Source: Hoylesella oralis ATCC 33269 | GTDB taxonomy: Bacteria > Bacteroidota > Bacteroidia > Bacteroidales > Bacteroidaceae | Length of the DNA: 64,000 bases | NCBI RefSeq assembly: GCF_000185145.2 | Contig: NZ_GL833116.1 | Location: 188,501-252,500, forward strand | Direction: 5' to 3' | In this document: piece by piece, positions 35,060 to 43,976 of the stretch | Numbering within the stretch: position 1 is the stretch's first letter | How the letters are laid out: every line of letters starts with the position of its first letter | Program-made: the position numbers and the translations under genes | The notes under the pieces: model-generated | What the model saw: only the letters and a program-made list of their open reading frames with translations | Told to the model about the DNA's origin: nothing | Databases searched by the model: none

Positions 35060-37135
35060 ATGATGAAACAAACGTATTCATTTTTTATCGGCGTTATCTG
35101 CTGTGTGTTTTCGGGCTTTATGCCAAGTGAAATAAGTGCACAGCAACTGCTTCCTTTGCCTAATCGGCTCGTTTACCGGTCGGGAAAGTTTTGTATTGAT
35201 GGGAGAACCCGTATCTATACCAACATTGAGTCGCCTAAAGACCACCTGTTTACGGAAACTGTAAACGAACTGTTAGGTGTGAATTTAGCAAGTAGCAAGG
35301 GGGAAAAGAAGAAAAATCAACTGCGCCTGTTGCTGACAGAGCCGGCTGCCGATCCGGAAAGAGTGCCTTTCGATAAACGACTTCAAAGCTATATATTAGA
35401 TGTAACAAAGGAAGGTATCACCATTAAATCGCATTCCGAGGCGGGCATTTATTATGGTCTTCAAACGTTGAAAGGCCTGTTCGCGGGGCGCGAAGTGCCA
35501 TTCGTGCATGTTGAAGATACCCCCCGTTTCGCCTACAGAGGTTTCATGATCGATTGTTCCCGCCATTTCTGGACGGTAGATTTCATTAAGAAGCAGATCA
35601 GAATGATGGCCCGTTTGAAGTTGAACCGCCTTCACCTGCACCTGACCGATGCGGCCGGATGGCGTATGGAGATAAAGCATTACCCCGAGCTCACACAAAA
35701 AACGGCCTATCGTACCCATTCTCATTGGGATAAATGGTGGCGCAACGGCGACCGCCGTTATTGCGAAGCTGGCACAGCCGGTGCGTATGGCGGTTATTAT
35801 ACGCAGGATGATTTGCGCGAGATCGTAAGATATGCGGCTCTGCACCATATCACCGTGATACCTGAAATAGATATGCCCGGCCACAGCGAGGAAGTAACGT
35901 TTGCCTTACCCCAACTGTCTTGCGACGGTAAAGCGTACTCCGACCTGTGTATCGGTACCGAAGAAACGTTTCAATTTGCAGAGAATGTGCTCAGCGAAGT
36001 GATGGATATCTTCCCTTCCGAATACATTCATATCGGCGGAGATGAGGCTGCAGCAGAGCATTGGAAAACATGTAAACGTTGTCGGCAGCGCATGCACGAC
36101 AATCATTTGACCGATGTATCGCAGCTACAAGCCTATATGATGAAGCGTATCAATAGGTTTCTCAATGCTCACGGGCGCAAAATCATCGGATGGGACGAAA
36201 TGATAGACGGCGGACTTCCGCAAGGTTCCGTCGTTATGGCGTGGCGCAGTATCGGCAAGGGAGTAGAGGCAATTAAAGCAGGCCACCATGTTATTATGAG
36301 TCCGATAGACTGGTGTTACCTCAATTTCTATCAGGATAACCCCTTTACCCAACCGGAAGCCATGGGCGGATATGCTCCCTTGAAGGCTACTTATGCCTTC
36401 GAACCCGTGCCGGAAGCATTGACCGATACTGCTGAAATTAGTCTTATCGACGGCGTTCAGGCCAATTTGTGGACGGAATATGTAGAACATGCCGACCACG
36501 TGGAGTACATGACTTACCCCCGACTGATGGCTATTGCCGAGATAGGATGGAACGGCGGTGCGAAAGATTATGCCGCCTTCAGAGAACGGGCACAGGCTAT
36601 GGTAGACCAAATGCGTGCGGATGGTTGTCATCCTTTCGATCTCCGTCACGAGAGCGGGCCGCGCAAAGAGAGTCTTACCGGTGTATCTCATGCCGCTATG
36701 GGTAAGAAAGTAACTTATCTCTCGCCCTATTCGGCGAAGTATCCTGCGGCGGGCAACACCTCTCTTACCAATGGGAAGCATGGCGATTGGAGCTATAAAG
36801 ACGGCCAATGGCAAGGCTTTATAGCCGGTAAAAAGATGGATGTGGTTATCGATATGGGGCAGGAAACGGAGCTGACCGATATATCTGCCGATTTTATGCA
36901 GTTCGCAGAACATTGGGTGTTCCAGCCTTGTGAGCTTACGATTTCGGTGTCTTCCGACGGTAAGAACTATATGCCGATCGATCATCGCCCGTCTGTCAGA
37001 GACGAAATGAAGCACAGCATCCGCACTTATCGGTGGGAAGGGCATGCCAAGGGGCGCTACATACGCTACGAAGCCAAGACCGATAAGGATGGCGGATGGC
37101 TTTTTACCGACGAGATTGTGGTAAATAAACAGTAA
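35060..37135 (+). CDS. Secreted beta-N-acetylhexosaminidase (GH20)
   Basis: About 691 residues from ATG at 35060 (MMKQTYSFFIGVICC), with a signal peptide ending near EISAQ. A GH20b-like N-terminal domain precedes the barrel (YRGFMIDCSRHFW, LHLHLTDAAGWRME). The catalytic pair is Asp328-Glu329 in HIGGDEAAAEHW, and PEIDMPGHSEE supports the family. The last 130 residues form a discoidin-like sandwich (ELTISVSSDGKNYMPI) that may bind sugar. It probably removes terminal GlcNAc or GalNAc from host or dietary glycans. Confidence 0.93.
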   Translation: MMKQTYSFFIGVICCVFSGFMPSEISAQQLLPLPNRLVYRSGKFCIDGRTRIYTNIESPKDHLFTETVNELLGVNLASSKGEKKKNQLRLLLTEPAADPERVPFDKRLQSYILDVTKEGITIKSHSEAGIYYGLQTLKGLFAGREVPFVHVEDTPRFAYRGFMIDCSRHFWTVDFIKKQIRMMARLKLNRLHLHLTDAAGWRMEIKHYPELTQKTAYRTHSHWDKWWRNGDRRYCEAGTAGAYGGYYTQDDLREIVRYAALHHITVIPEIDMPGHSEEVTFALPQLSCDGKAYSDLCIGTEETFQFAENVLSEVMDIFPSEYIHIGGDEAAAEHWKTCKRCRQRMHDNHLTDVSQLQAYMMKRINRFLNAHGRKIIGWDEMIDGGLPQGSVVMAWRSIGKGVEAIKAGHHVIMSPIDWCYLNFYQDNPFTQPEAMGGYAPLKATYAFEPVPEALTDTAEISLIDGVQANLWTEYVEHADHVEYMTYPRLMAIAEIGWNGGAKDYAAFRERAQAMVDQMRADGCHPFDLRHESGPRKESLTGVSHAAMGKKVTYLSPYSAKYPAAGNTSLTNGKHGDWSYKDGQWQGFIAGKKMDVVIDMGQETELTDISADFMQFAEHWVFQPCELTISVSSDGKNYMPIDHRPSVRDEMKHSIRTYRWEGHAKGRYIRYEAKTDKDGGWLFTDEIVVNKQ

Positions 37136-37200
37136 CAGGCGCCTTTTGCAGAAATGGCGCAGGGCACGGTTTGCACTGCAGGCAAGGCAGGATATGGAGG

Positions 37201-37261
37201 ACAGATATGGGGTATATCGCCGACAGACGTACGGTTTGAGGCGAATATACCCCATATCTGT
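37201..37261. terminator. Long hairpin after the GH20 gene
   Basis: Arms 37201-37221 and 37240-37261 are complementary over 21 bp apart from one unpaired base, with an 18-base loop. It lies 65 bases after the GH20 stop. It may terminate transcription or be a dispersed element; no strong T-run follows. Confidence 0.55.
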
Positions 37262-37385
37262 TTCCGGTATATGTGCCGTTTGTTTTTCGCGTATCTGTTG
37301 CGGAGCTCTCCCGAAACGTTCTTTTGATGCCTCCGTATCGTGCAGGTGCGGCAGCCGGAACGCCAGTAAAAAAACGATAATTTTC

Positions 37386-37416
37386 TTTGTTTTCTCCGCA
37401 AGTTGCACTAACTTTG
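37386..37416 (+). promoter_or_regulatory. Consensus promoter for the M48 protease gene
   Basis: TTTG (37386-37389), 19 bases, TAACTTTG (37409-37416): an exact match to the Bacteroidetes promoter pattern. Confidence 0.75.
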
Positions 37417-37447
37417 CGCGTTAGATAGTTATAAAAACGTAGTAAAA

Positions 37448-38368
37448 ATGAAGAAATTAAAGTTTTTGTTCGTTGCGGTAGCAGCCGCTGTTCTGGTATC
37501 TTGCGGAACTACACGTACCGTTCCAATCACCGGAAGGAAACAAAATCTTCTCGTATCCGATGAACAAATACTCAGTCTGAGCAATCAGGAATACGCCAAG
37601 TACATGCAAACAGCAAAGATATCTACCGATGCTGCCAATACTGCTATGGTGAAACGTGTAGGACGCAGATTGGCCACAGCGGTTGAAAACTATTTGGTGA
37701 ACAACGGTCTGGCGGCCGAAACCAAGCAGTTTGCTTGGGAGTTTAACCTTGTACAAGATAAGAGTGCCAATGCTTTTTGTATGCCCGGAGGCAAGATTGT
37801 GGTCTACGAAGGCCTGTTGCCTTATACGCAGAACGAGGCTTCGTTGGCCATAGTGCTCGGTCACGAGATAGCCCATGCGGTGGCAAAGCATAGTGCCGAG
37901 CAGATGAGCAAGCAGATAAAGAACCAGATGGGCGTACAAATTCTGGGCACGGTGCTTGGGGCTACCGTTGGCAACAACACCGCCCAAGTGGCGCAAGTGA
38001 TAGCCCAAAACGGCCTGCAGTTCCGTACGTTGAAGTTCTCTCGTAGCAATGAGACCGAAGCAGACCACATGGGATTGATCTTTGCAGCCATGGCAGGCTA
38101 CGATCCCCGTGTGGCTATTGCTTTTTGGCAGCGCATGTCGCAGGGCAAGAGCAACCAGAGCGATGTGTTCAGCGACCATCCTTCCGATGCCAAACGTATT
38201 GCCGCCCTGCAACGCGAGATGCCCGAAGCGCTGAAATATTATAAGGGCGGAACAGTTGCTCCGGCAGTTTCGAGTCCGTCTTCCATCAGTCTGTCTAAGC
38301 TGACGGGCGGAAGTAGAGCCGCAAATACTGCTCCCAACTCTTCCAAGAAGGGCAAGCGGCGCCGATAG
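37448..38368 (+). CDS. M48-family metalloprotease lipoprotein (LoiP/BepA-like)
   Basis: 306 residues. The lipobox is LVSC (residues 16-19), so it is anchored by lipid in the periplasm. The zinc site HEIAH is at 139-143 with the third ligand in NETEADHMGL. The preceding NAFCMPGGKIVVYEGLL is typical of M48. Relatives degrade misfolded outer-membrane proteins. The C-terminal tail is Ser- and Lys/Arg-rich and probably disordered. Confidence 0.92.
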   Translation: MKKLKFLFVAVAAAVLVSCGTTRTVPITGRKQNLLVSDEQILSLSNQEYAKYMQTAKISTDAANTAMVKRVGRRLATAVENYLVNNGLAAETKQFAWEFNLVQDKSANAFCMPGGKIVVYEGLLPYTQNEASLAIVLGHEIAHAVAKHSAEQMSKQIKNQMGVQILGTVLGATVGNNTAQVAQVIAQNGLQFRTLKFSRSNETEADHMGLIFAAMAGYDPRVAIAFWQRMSQGKSNQSDVFSDHPSDAKRIAALQREMPEALKYYKGGTVAPAVSSPSSISLSKLTGGSRAANTAPNSSKKGKRRR

Positions 38369-38404
38369 GGCAAATCTTGCAAGTCTGCATGGTGCGCAGT
38401 TTAC

Positions 38405-38448
38405 GAATGCCGCACGAATGGAACAAGATGCCCGTTTGTGCGGCATTC
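38405..38448 (+). terminator. Hairpin after the M48 gene
   Basis: A perfect 11-bp stem (38405-38415 with 38438-38448) with a 22-base loop, 37 bases after the stop codon; weak T-rich tail. Confidence 0.5.
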
Positions 38449-38556
38449 CGGTTTCATAAAGGCAAAAATATGCCGAATAATCGTATTTTTGTTGTAGGTA
38501 TGAAAATATTTTTTTACCTTTATCCCAACATTACTAACTGTTAATAAATATCTTTT

Positions 38557-39006
38557 ATGATCGAATACTTTACACAACATCTGTGGTTGTTTTGGACGAT
38601 AATCGCCATGGGCTGTCTGATTATCGAGCTCGGTTCGGGCGACTTCTTCATTACCTGCTTTGCTATAGGCGCCGTTTGCAGTGTGTTCGCCTCCTTTATC
38701 GGTGTTCCTTTCTGGCTGCAGGCTGTTGTTTTCGCCCTGTTTTCAGTGTTGAGTATTTTATTTATCCGGCCGTCGTTGCTGAAACGTTTGCATGCTGCGG
38801 GCCGAGAACAGCCCAGCAATGCCGATGCTCTGATAGGCCGTATCGGCACCGTGATAGAACCTATAACGGCGGGAGGCAGCGGCTATGTGAAGATCGATGG
38901 CGACGAATGGCGCGCCGTTTCGGCCGAGACAACCGCCATAGAAACGGGAGAAAAGGTAAAAGTAGTGTCGCTCGAGAGCATCGTTGTTACGGTGGTAAGA
39001 GCATAA
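38557..39006 (+). CDS. NfeD-family membrane protein
   Basis: 149 residues: three to four membrane helices (LWLFWTIIAMGCLIIELGSG, then FAIGAVCSVFASFI and VFALFSVLSILFI) followed by a soluble OB-fold domain (IGRIGTVIEPITAGGSGYVKIDGDEW). NfeD proteins partner with SPFH proteins in membrane microdomains; the SPFH gene follows 46 bases downstream. Confidence 0.9.
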   Translation: MIEYFTQHLWLFWTIIAMGCLIIELGSGDFFITCFAIGAVCSVFASFIGVPFWLQAVVFALFSVLSILFIRPSLLKRLHAAGREQPSNADALIGRIGTVIEPITAGGSGYVKIDGDEWRAVSAETTAIETGEKVKVVSLESIVVTVVRA

Positions 39007-39052
39007 CACACGGCAAACGATTTTTCTAAACACATTAAATAGTTATTATATT

Positions 39053-40003
39053 ATGATTGCAACTTACGCCATTATCGTTCTTGTTGTCTTGGCACTCCTA
39101 TTTGTCAAGATGACCGTAGTTATCATCCCCCAGTCCGAAACCAAGATTATAGAGCGGTTCGGAAAATACTATGCCACCCTTAAACCGGGCATCAATATCA
39201 TCATTCCCTTTATAGACAGGGCTAAAACCATAGTAACTGTGGTGCGCGGGCGCTACCTCTACAGCAACACTATCGACCTGCGCGAACAGGTGTACGACTT
39301 TGATAAGCAGAACGTAATTACCAAAGACAACATTCAGATGCAGATCAATGCGTTGCTATATTTCCAGATCGTCGATCCGTTCAAGGCTGCCTACGAAATC
39401 AATAACCTGCCTAACGCGATTGAAAAGCTCACTCAGACAACGCTTCGTAATATCATCGGAGAGATGGAACTCGACCAAACGTTGACGTCGCGCGATACGA
39501 TTAACACCAAACTTCGGTCTGTTCTCGACGACGCGACCAACAAATGGGGCATTAAAGTGAACCGTGTAGAGCTGCAAGACATTACACCCCCGAGCAGCGT
39601 ATTGCAGGCCATGGAGAAACAGATGCAGGCAGAACGTAACAAACGTGCCACGATTTTGACCAGCGAAGGCGAGAAACAAGCCGTGATATTGAAGTCGGAA
39701 GGTGAGAAAACCAGTACGATCAACCGTGCCGAAGCTGCCAAACAGCAGGCCATATTGTATGCCGAAGGAGAAGCAACCGCACGTATCAGGAAGGCTGAAG
39801 CCGAGGCCATCGCCATTCAGAAGATAACCGAAGCCGTGGGACAAAGTACAAATCCCGCTAATTACCTGCTCGCCCAAAAGTACATCACCATGATGCAAGA
39901 CCTTGCAAACGGCGACCAGACCAAGACCGTTTACCTGCCCTACGAGGCCACCAACCTGCTCGGAAGCCTCGGAGGTATTAAAGATTTGTTCAACATAAAG
40001 TAA
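39053..40003 (+). CDS. SPFH/band 7 membrane protein (QmcA/slipin-like)
   Basis: 316 residues. One N-terminal membrane helix (YAIIVLVVLALLFVKMTVVII), then the SPFH domain (ETKIIERFGKYYATLKPGINI, RNIIGEMELDQTLTSRDTIN) and a long Ala/Glu-rich coiled coil (about residues 180-260). It should form oligomeric rings on the inner membrane and organise microdomains or protease access together with the NfeD protein. Confidence 0.92.
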   Translation: MIATYAIIVLVVLALLFVKMTVVIIPQSETKIIERFGKYYATLKPGINIIIPFIDRAKTIVTVVRGRYLYSNTIDLREQVYDFDKQNVITKDNIQMQINALLYFQIVDPFKAAYEINNLPNAIEKLTQTTLRNIIGEMELDQTLTSRDTINTKLRSVLDDATNKWGIKVNRVELQDITPPSSVLQAMEKQMQAERNKRATILTSEGEKQAVILKSEGEKTSTINRAEAAKQQAILYAEGEATARIRKAEAEAIAIQKITEAVGQSTNPANYLLAQKYITMMQDLANGDQTKTVYLPYEATNLLGSLGGIKDLFNIK

Positions 40004-40023
40004 TAAAACCACCGCTATCTTAC

Positions 40024-40109
40024 CGGAAAGACCGCGAAAATAAGGAAAGATAAAGGAGCTGTTTTCTGTTTCTTGCGCCTTTATCTTTCCGCTGTTCGCG
40101 GCCTTTCCG
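40024..40109. terminator. Long imperfect hairpin after the SPFH gene
   Basis: Arms of about 35 bases (40024-40058 and 40075-40109) include complementary blocks of 6 to 13 bases (for example GGAAAGATAAAGG with CCTTTATCTTTCC). It sits 20 bases after the stop codon and is followed by TATTGTTT, so it may end transcription in both directions. Confidence 0.55.
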
Positions 40110-40187
40110 TATTGTTTAAATCGGTTTATTGCCGCCTTTGTTATTCCCTTTGGGGCACTGCCGTACCATTAAAGGCGGTCTTTTATT

Positions 40188-40319
40188 CATAAGGAGATGG
40201 TCTCTTTATCATAAGGAGATGGTCTTTTTACCGTAAGGAGATGGCCTTTTTATCGTAAGGAGACGGCCTTTTTATCGTAAAGAGATGGTCTCTTTATCGT
40301 AAGGAGATGGTCTTTTTAC
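40188..40319. repeat. 22-bp tandem array of a second type (6 units)
   Basis: Six units of 22 bases with core TAAGGAGATGGTCTCTTTA. Each unit is itself a short inverted repeat (AAGGAGA-TGG-TCTCTTT); one unit, with AAAGAGA, is perfectly palindromic. One further unit occurs at about 40429-40447, on the other side of array 2. Confidence 0.9.
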
Positions 40320-40324
40320 ATCAT

Positions 40325-40428
40325 GAACCACGGAGGTTGACAAGATGAAGCACGGAGGTTGACGCGATGAAGCACGGAGGTTGACGCGATGAAGCACGGA
40401 GGTTGAGGCTGTGAACCACGGAGGTTGA
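40325..40428. repeat. 22-bp tandem array 2 (5 units)
   Basis: Five units with core GAACCACGGAGGTTGAC or GAAGCACGGAGGTTGAC. This is the same family as array 1 but in reverse orientation, and it is embedded in the AAGGAGATGG-type array. Confidence 0.95.
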
Positions 40429-40543
40429 CATTAAGGAGATGGCCTCTTGCAACGCTGCACCGTTATAGCTGTTCAATTATACCGCAATTCTTTAATTTTC
40501 AACTTAACCGCTTAATCCTGTAATATTTCTCGGAATTAAATTG

Positions 40544-40551
40544 TATCTTTG
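40544..40551 (+). promoter_or_regulatory. -7 box for the epimerase-like gene
   Basis: TATCTTTG, about 90 bases before the ATG at 40640 and downstream of the repeat arrays. Confidence 0.5.
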
Positions 40552-40639
40552 CAACAAATAGGTAATATCCGGCCACTTGAAAGCAATTTTTTTATGCGTT
40601 CATGAACAGATTTTGTCGTCATCATTAAAATAATATACA

Positions 40640-41740
40640 ATGAATATCTGTATTGTTGCTGGGGCACGACCGAACTTTATTAAGGTTGCTCCGATTATGC
40701 GCGCAGTGGATAGGGCTGCAGCTGCAGGCAGACAAATAGCCTATACGTTGGTTTTTACGGGGAAAGAAAGCGATCCTACCGTAGAAGAAACGCTCTTTAA
40801 AGACCTCCGGATAAGGCATCCTGACGTATATCTTGGTGTGGATTGTGAAAATCTCAACGAGCTTACAGGGCAGGTAATGTCTAAGTTCGAGCGTTATCTT
40901 AGGCAGCATTCAGAGACGAAGGCAGTTGTTGTAGTAGACGATCTTGCATCGACTATGGCCGCTGCCATCGTTACCAAGAAGCAGGGAATAGTGCTTGCGC
41001 ACATTGCGGCCGGCACCCGTAGCTTCGACATCAGTATGCCCAAGGAAATCAACCGCTTGGTGATAGACGGGCTGAGCGATATTCTTTTCACCGCCGGAAT
41101 AAGCAACAACAGCATTGCCAATAGGGAAGGAGCAGAGCTGAGCAAGGTGTATATGGTGGGAAATGTGCTGATAGACAACCTTCGTTTCAACCATTCGCAG
41201 CTGACGCGCCCCGCCGTTATGGACGAAAAAGGGCTCTCTGAGCAAGGATACATCGTGTTTACACTCAACCGAAAAGCCCTTATAGCCGACAAAGACAACC
41301 TTCGAAAGATGATCGGGCGGATGGTGTCGAGCGTAAGCACCGATACTCCGATCCTTGCACCTCTGCGGAGTAGCGCCGAAAAAGCCGTGAAAGAGTGCCT
41401 GCACAACGTACAGTCGCCGTTCCTGTTCGTACCGCCTCAGAGTTATTTGGATTTCGAATATATCACCTTGCATGCCAAGGGAATTGTAACAGACAGCGGG
41501 AATGTGGCCGAAGAAGCGACTTTCAACGGCGTTCCATGCATCACCCTGAACAGCTACACCGAGCATATAGAAACCGTGAAAGTGGGAACCAACGTGCTTG
41601 TGGGCGAGGATTCGGAGAAGTTGGGCAATGCTTTGACCGATTTGGTAAGCGGCAATTGGAAACATGCAAGCATCCCCGACCGGTGGGACGGGCACAGTGC
41701 AGAGCGCATCGTACAGATACTTTCAGACTATAAATACTAA
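40640..41740 (+). CDS. Divergent UDP-GlcNAc 2-epimerase homologue (WecB-like fold)
   Basis: 366 residues with the two-Rossmann WecB layout: GARPNFIKVAP at the start, AGTRSFDISMPKEINR in the middle and TDSGNVAEEATFNGVP at the C-terminal UDP site. Compared with E. coli WecB from memory, the catalytic Glu of the HVEAGLRT loop is Ala here (HIAAGTRS) and the His of the GHRRE loop is Asn (LNRKA). The UDP-binding part is kept. It may have changed reaction or be a non-catalytic binder. An SDR gene follows 12 bases later, so the pair may work together. Confidence 0.75.
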   Translation: MNICIVAGARPNFIKVAPIMRAVDRAAAAGRQIAYTLVFTGKESDPTVEETLFKDLRIRHPDVYLGVDCENLNELTGQVMSKFERYLRQHSETKAVVVVDDLASTMAAAIVTKKQGIVLAHIAAGTRSFDISMPKEINRLVIDGLSDILFTAGISNNSIANREGAELSKVYMVGNVLIDNLRFNHSQLTRPAVMDEKGLSEQGYIVFTLNRKALIADKDNLRKMIGRMVSSVSTDTPILAPLRSSAEKAVKECLHNVQSPFLFVPPQSYLDFEYITLHAKGIVTDSGNVAEEATFNGVPCITLNSYTEHIETVKVGTNVLVGEDSEKLGNALTDLVSGNWKHASIPDRWDGHSAERIVQILSDYKY

Positions 41741-41752
41741 ATTTACGCGCAG

Positions 41753-42553
41753 ATGAAAAAGATTGCATTGATAACAGGTGCCACGAGCGGCATCGGCAGG
41801 GCGTGCGCCCAAAGGTTCGCCATGGGCGGTTATAACTTGATACTTACCGGCCGCAGGCAGGATAAACTCGAAGCCTTGAAGCCCGGACTCGAGGCTGAAG
41901 GGGCAATGGTAAAGCTACTTTGTTTCGACGTTCGCGACAGCGAGGCGGCTCGTTCGGCCGTAATGTCGCTGCCAAACGAATGGCACGACGTGGATGTACT
42001 TATCAACAATGCCGGCTTGGCGCTCGGTCTTGAAAAAGAATACGAGGGCAATCCCGAAGATTGGAACACCATGATCGATACCAATATCAAAGGTCTGCTC
42101 ACGATGACGCGCCTCATCGTGCCCCGTATGGTAAAGCGCAACCGCGGACATGTAATCAACATAGGCAGCGTGGCCGGCGATGCCGCTTATGCCGGCGGCG
42201 GCGTATATTGCGCCACTAAGGCAGCCGTAAAAACGATAACCGATGGGCTTCGCATCGATGTAGCCCATACCTGTGTGCGCGTAACCAACATTAAACCGGG
42301 CTTGGTAGAGACTCATTTCAGCGTTACACGCTTTCATGGCGATGCCGAACGGGCCGAAAACGTGTACAAGGGCATACGCCCGTTGACGGGAGACGACATT
42401 GCCGACGTGGCTTTCTATGCTGCCTGCGCCCCCGAACATGTGCAGATAGCCGAGGTGCTTGTGCTTGCTACCCATCAAGCCAACGGCACCGTGATCGATC
42501 GTAACCCCGACAGAGTAGAAACATCGGCATCGTCTGCTGCCGACAGGCCATAG
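41753..42553 (+). CDS. Short-chain dehydrogenase/reductase (YdfG-like)
   Basis: 266 residues, classical SDR: TGATSGIG cofactor loop at residues 8-15, NNAG, catalytic Ser in NIGSVAG and YCATK with Tyr and Lys. The closest known type appears to be YdfG-like NADP-dependent 3-hydroxy acid (serine/allo-threonine) dehydrogenase. The real substrate is unclear. It is probably co-transcribed with the epimerase-like gene. Confidence 0.88.
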   Translation: MKKIALITGATSGIGRACAQRFAMGGYNLILTGRRQDKLEALKPGLEAEGAMVKLLCFDVRDSEAARSAVMSLPNEWHDVDVLINNAGLALGLEKEYEGNPEDWNTMIDTNIKGLLTMTRLIVPRMVKRNRGHVINIGSVAGDAAYAGGGVYCATKAAVKTITDGLRIDVAHTCVRVTNIKPGLVETHFSVTRFHGDAERAENVYKGIRPLTGDDIADVAFYAACAPEHVQIAEVLVLATHQANGTVIDRNPDRVETSASSAADRP

Positions 42554-42613
42554 GTCTAAGCGAGACAGAGAGCAGGTCTGTCGGCAGTATGTCTTATATT
42601 TAATTCGGCGACA

Positions 42614-43957
42614 TTGCACGCACATCAAGATAATTACACATTCCTGACCGAAGCACCCATACACCGTGTTATCGGAACAATGGCCGTACCGACGATTATC
42701 AGCATGATGATAACCAGCCTGTACAATATAGCCGACACCTTTTTCGTGGGGCAAATCGACACACAGTCTACGGCTGCAGTGGGCATAGTCTTCTCGGTTA
42801 TGTTCTTTATACAGTCGTTCGGCTTCTTTTTCGGGCACGGATCAGGCAATTACATATCACGTGAACTCGGGGCAAAGCGTCATGATAACGCCGTTAAAAT
42901 GGCTTCTACCGGCTTTTTCCTATCCTTCTTCATGGGCATTTTGGTCATGATAACGGGCTTAGTGTTGCTTCATCCGCTCTCTGTATTGCTGGGCAGCACG
43001 CCTACAATATTGCCCTATACGGAACGTTATCTCGGTATCGTGCTCTTGGGAGCACCCTTTCTCATGTCTTCGCTTACGCTCAACAACCAGTTTCGCTTGC
43101 AAGGAAACGCCGCCTACGGCATGTATGGTATCGTTACAGGGGCTGTCTTGAACGTTGTACTCGATCCTTTGTTCATCTTTACCTTCGGTCTTGGCGTCGT
43201 TGGAGCGGCAATTGCCACAGTTATAGGGCAGGTGGTGAGCTTTTGCATCTTATTGGTAATGACGCGAAAGGGCGAAAACATACCGATAAGTTATAGGAAT
43301 TTCGCACCTACATGGCAGAGATTTAAGGAGATATTCTATGGCGGATCGCCGTCATTATCCCGTCAAGGGCTTGCATGTGTATCGACTATCATGCTTAATA
43401 TAGGCGCCGGAGCCTACGGAGATGCCGCTATAGCGGCGATGTCGGTAGTGAACAGGATACTTATGTTTGTGTTCTCGATGATTGTAGGCTTAGGTCAAGG
43501 GTTCCAACCTCTATGTGGTTTCTGTTACGGAGCTCGACTTTACGACCGTATGCGTGCCGCCTTCTGGTATTGTGTAAAGGTTGGAACGGTGTTTCTTGTT
43601 GTGTTTTCCGTCGTTGGATTTGCATTTAGCGATGTTACAATAGGCATCTTCCGCGATGATACCGACGTTGTAGCGATAGGAACTGTAGCTTTAAGATGGC
43701 AATTGGTATCGTTTCCGCTCAATGCATTTGTAATGATGGGCAACATGTTGCTGCAAACGTGTCGTAAACCCGTTGGTGCCAACCTGCTTGCAGCGGCGCG
43801 GCAAGGGCTGTTCTTTATCCCCCTGATTGTGATACTTCCCCATTTCTTCGGCTTGAAAGGCGTAGAAATGTGCCAGACATGGAGCGATTTGTGTGCTTTT
43901 CTGATAACGATACCCGTTGTATTTCATGCGTTCCGCAGCATGAAAACAGATAAATAA
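42614..43957 (+). CDS. MATE-family efflux transporter
   Basis: 447 residues, about 12 membrane helices. Family motifs: APIHRVIGTMAVPTIISMM, NIADTFFVGQ, QSFGFFFGHGSGNYISRELG and the matching second half (GLGQGFQPLCGFCYGA). It exports drugs or metabolites using Na+ or H+. The start appears to be TTG at 42614: no ATG or GTG lies in frame before the conserved N-terminal part, although a non-standard annotation start cannot be excluded. Confidence 0.9.
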   Translation: MHAHQDNYTFLTEAPIHRVIGTMAVPTIISMMITSLYNIADTFFVGQIDTQSTAAVGIVFSVMFFIQSFGFFFGHGSGNYISRELGAKRHDNAVKMASTGFFLSFFMGILVMITGLVLLHPLSVLLGSTPTILPYTERYLGIVLLGAPFLMSSLTLNNQFRLQGNAAYGMYGIVTGAVLNVVLDPLFIFTFGLGVVGAAIATVIGQVVSFCILLVMTRKGENIPISYRNFAPTWQRFKEIFYGGSPSLSRQGLACVSTIMLNIGAGAYGDAAIAAMSVVNRILMFVFSMIVGLGQGFQPLCGFCYGARLYDRMRAAFWYCVKVGTVFLVVFSVVGFAFSDVTIGIFRDDTDVVAIGTVALRWQLVSFPLNAFVMMGNMLLQTCRKPVGANLLAAARQGLFFIPLIVILPHFFGLKGVEMCQTWSDLCAFLITIPVVFHAFRSMKTDK

Positions 43958-43976
43958 TCGATATGAACGACTGAAA

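Noticed and set aside
36125..37408. 427-residue open frame on the minus strand
   Set aside because: Antisense shadow of the GH20 gene; no domain resemblance, while the plus strand has catalytic motifs.
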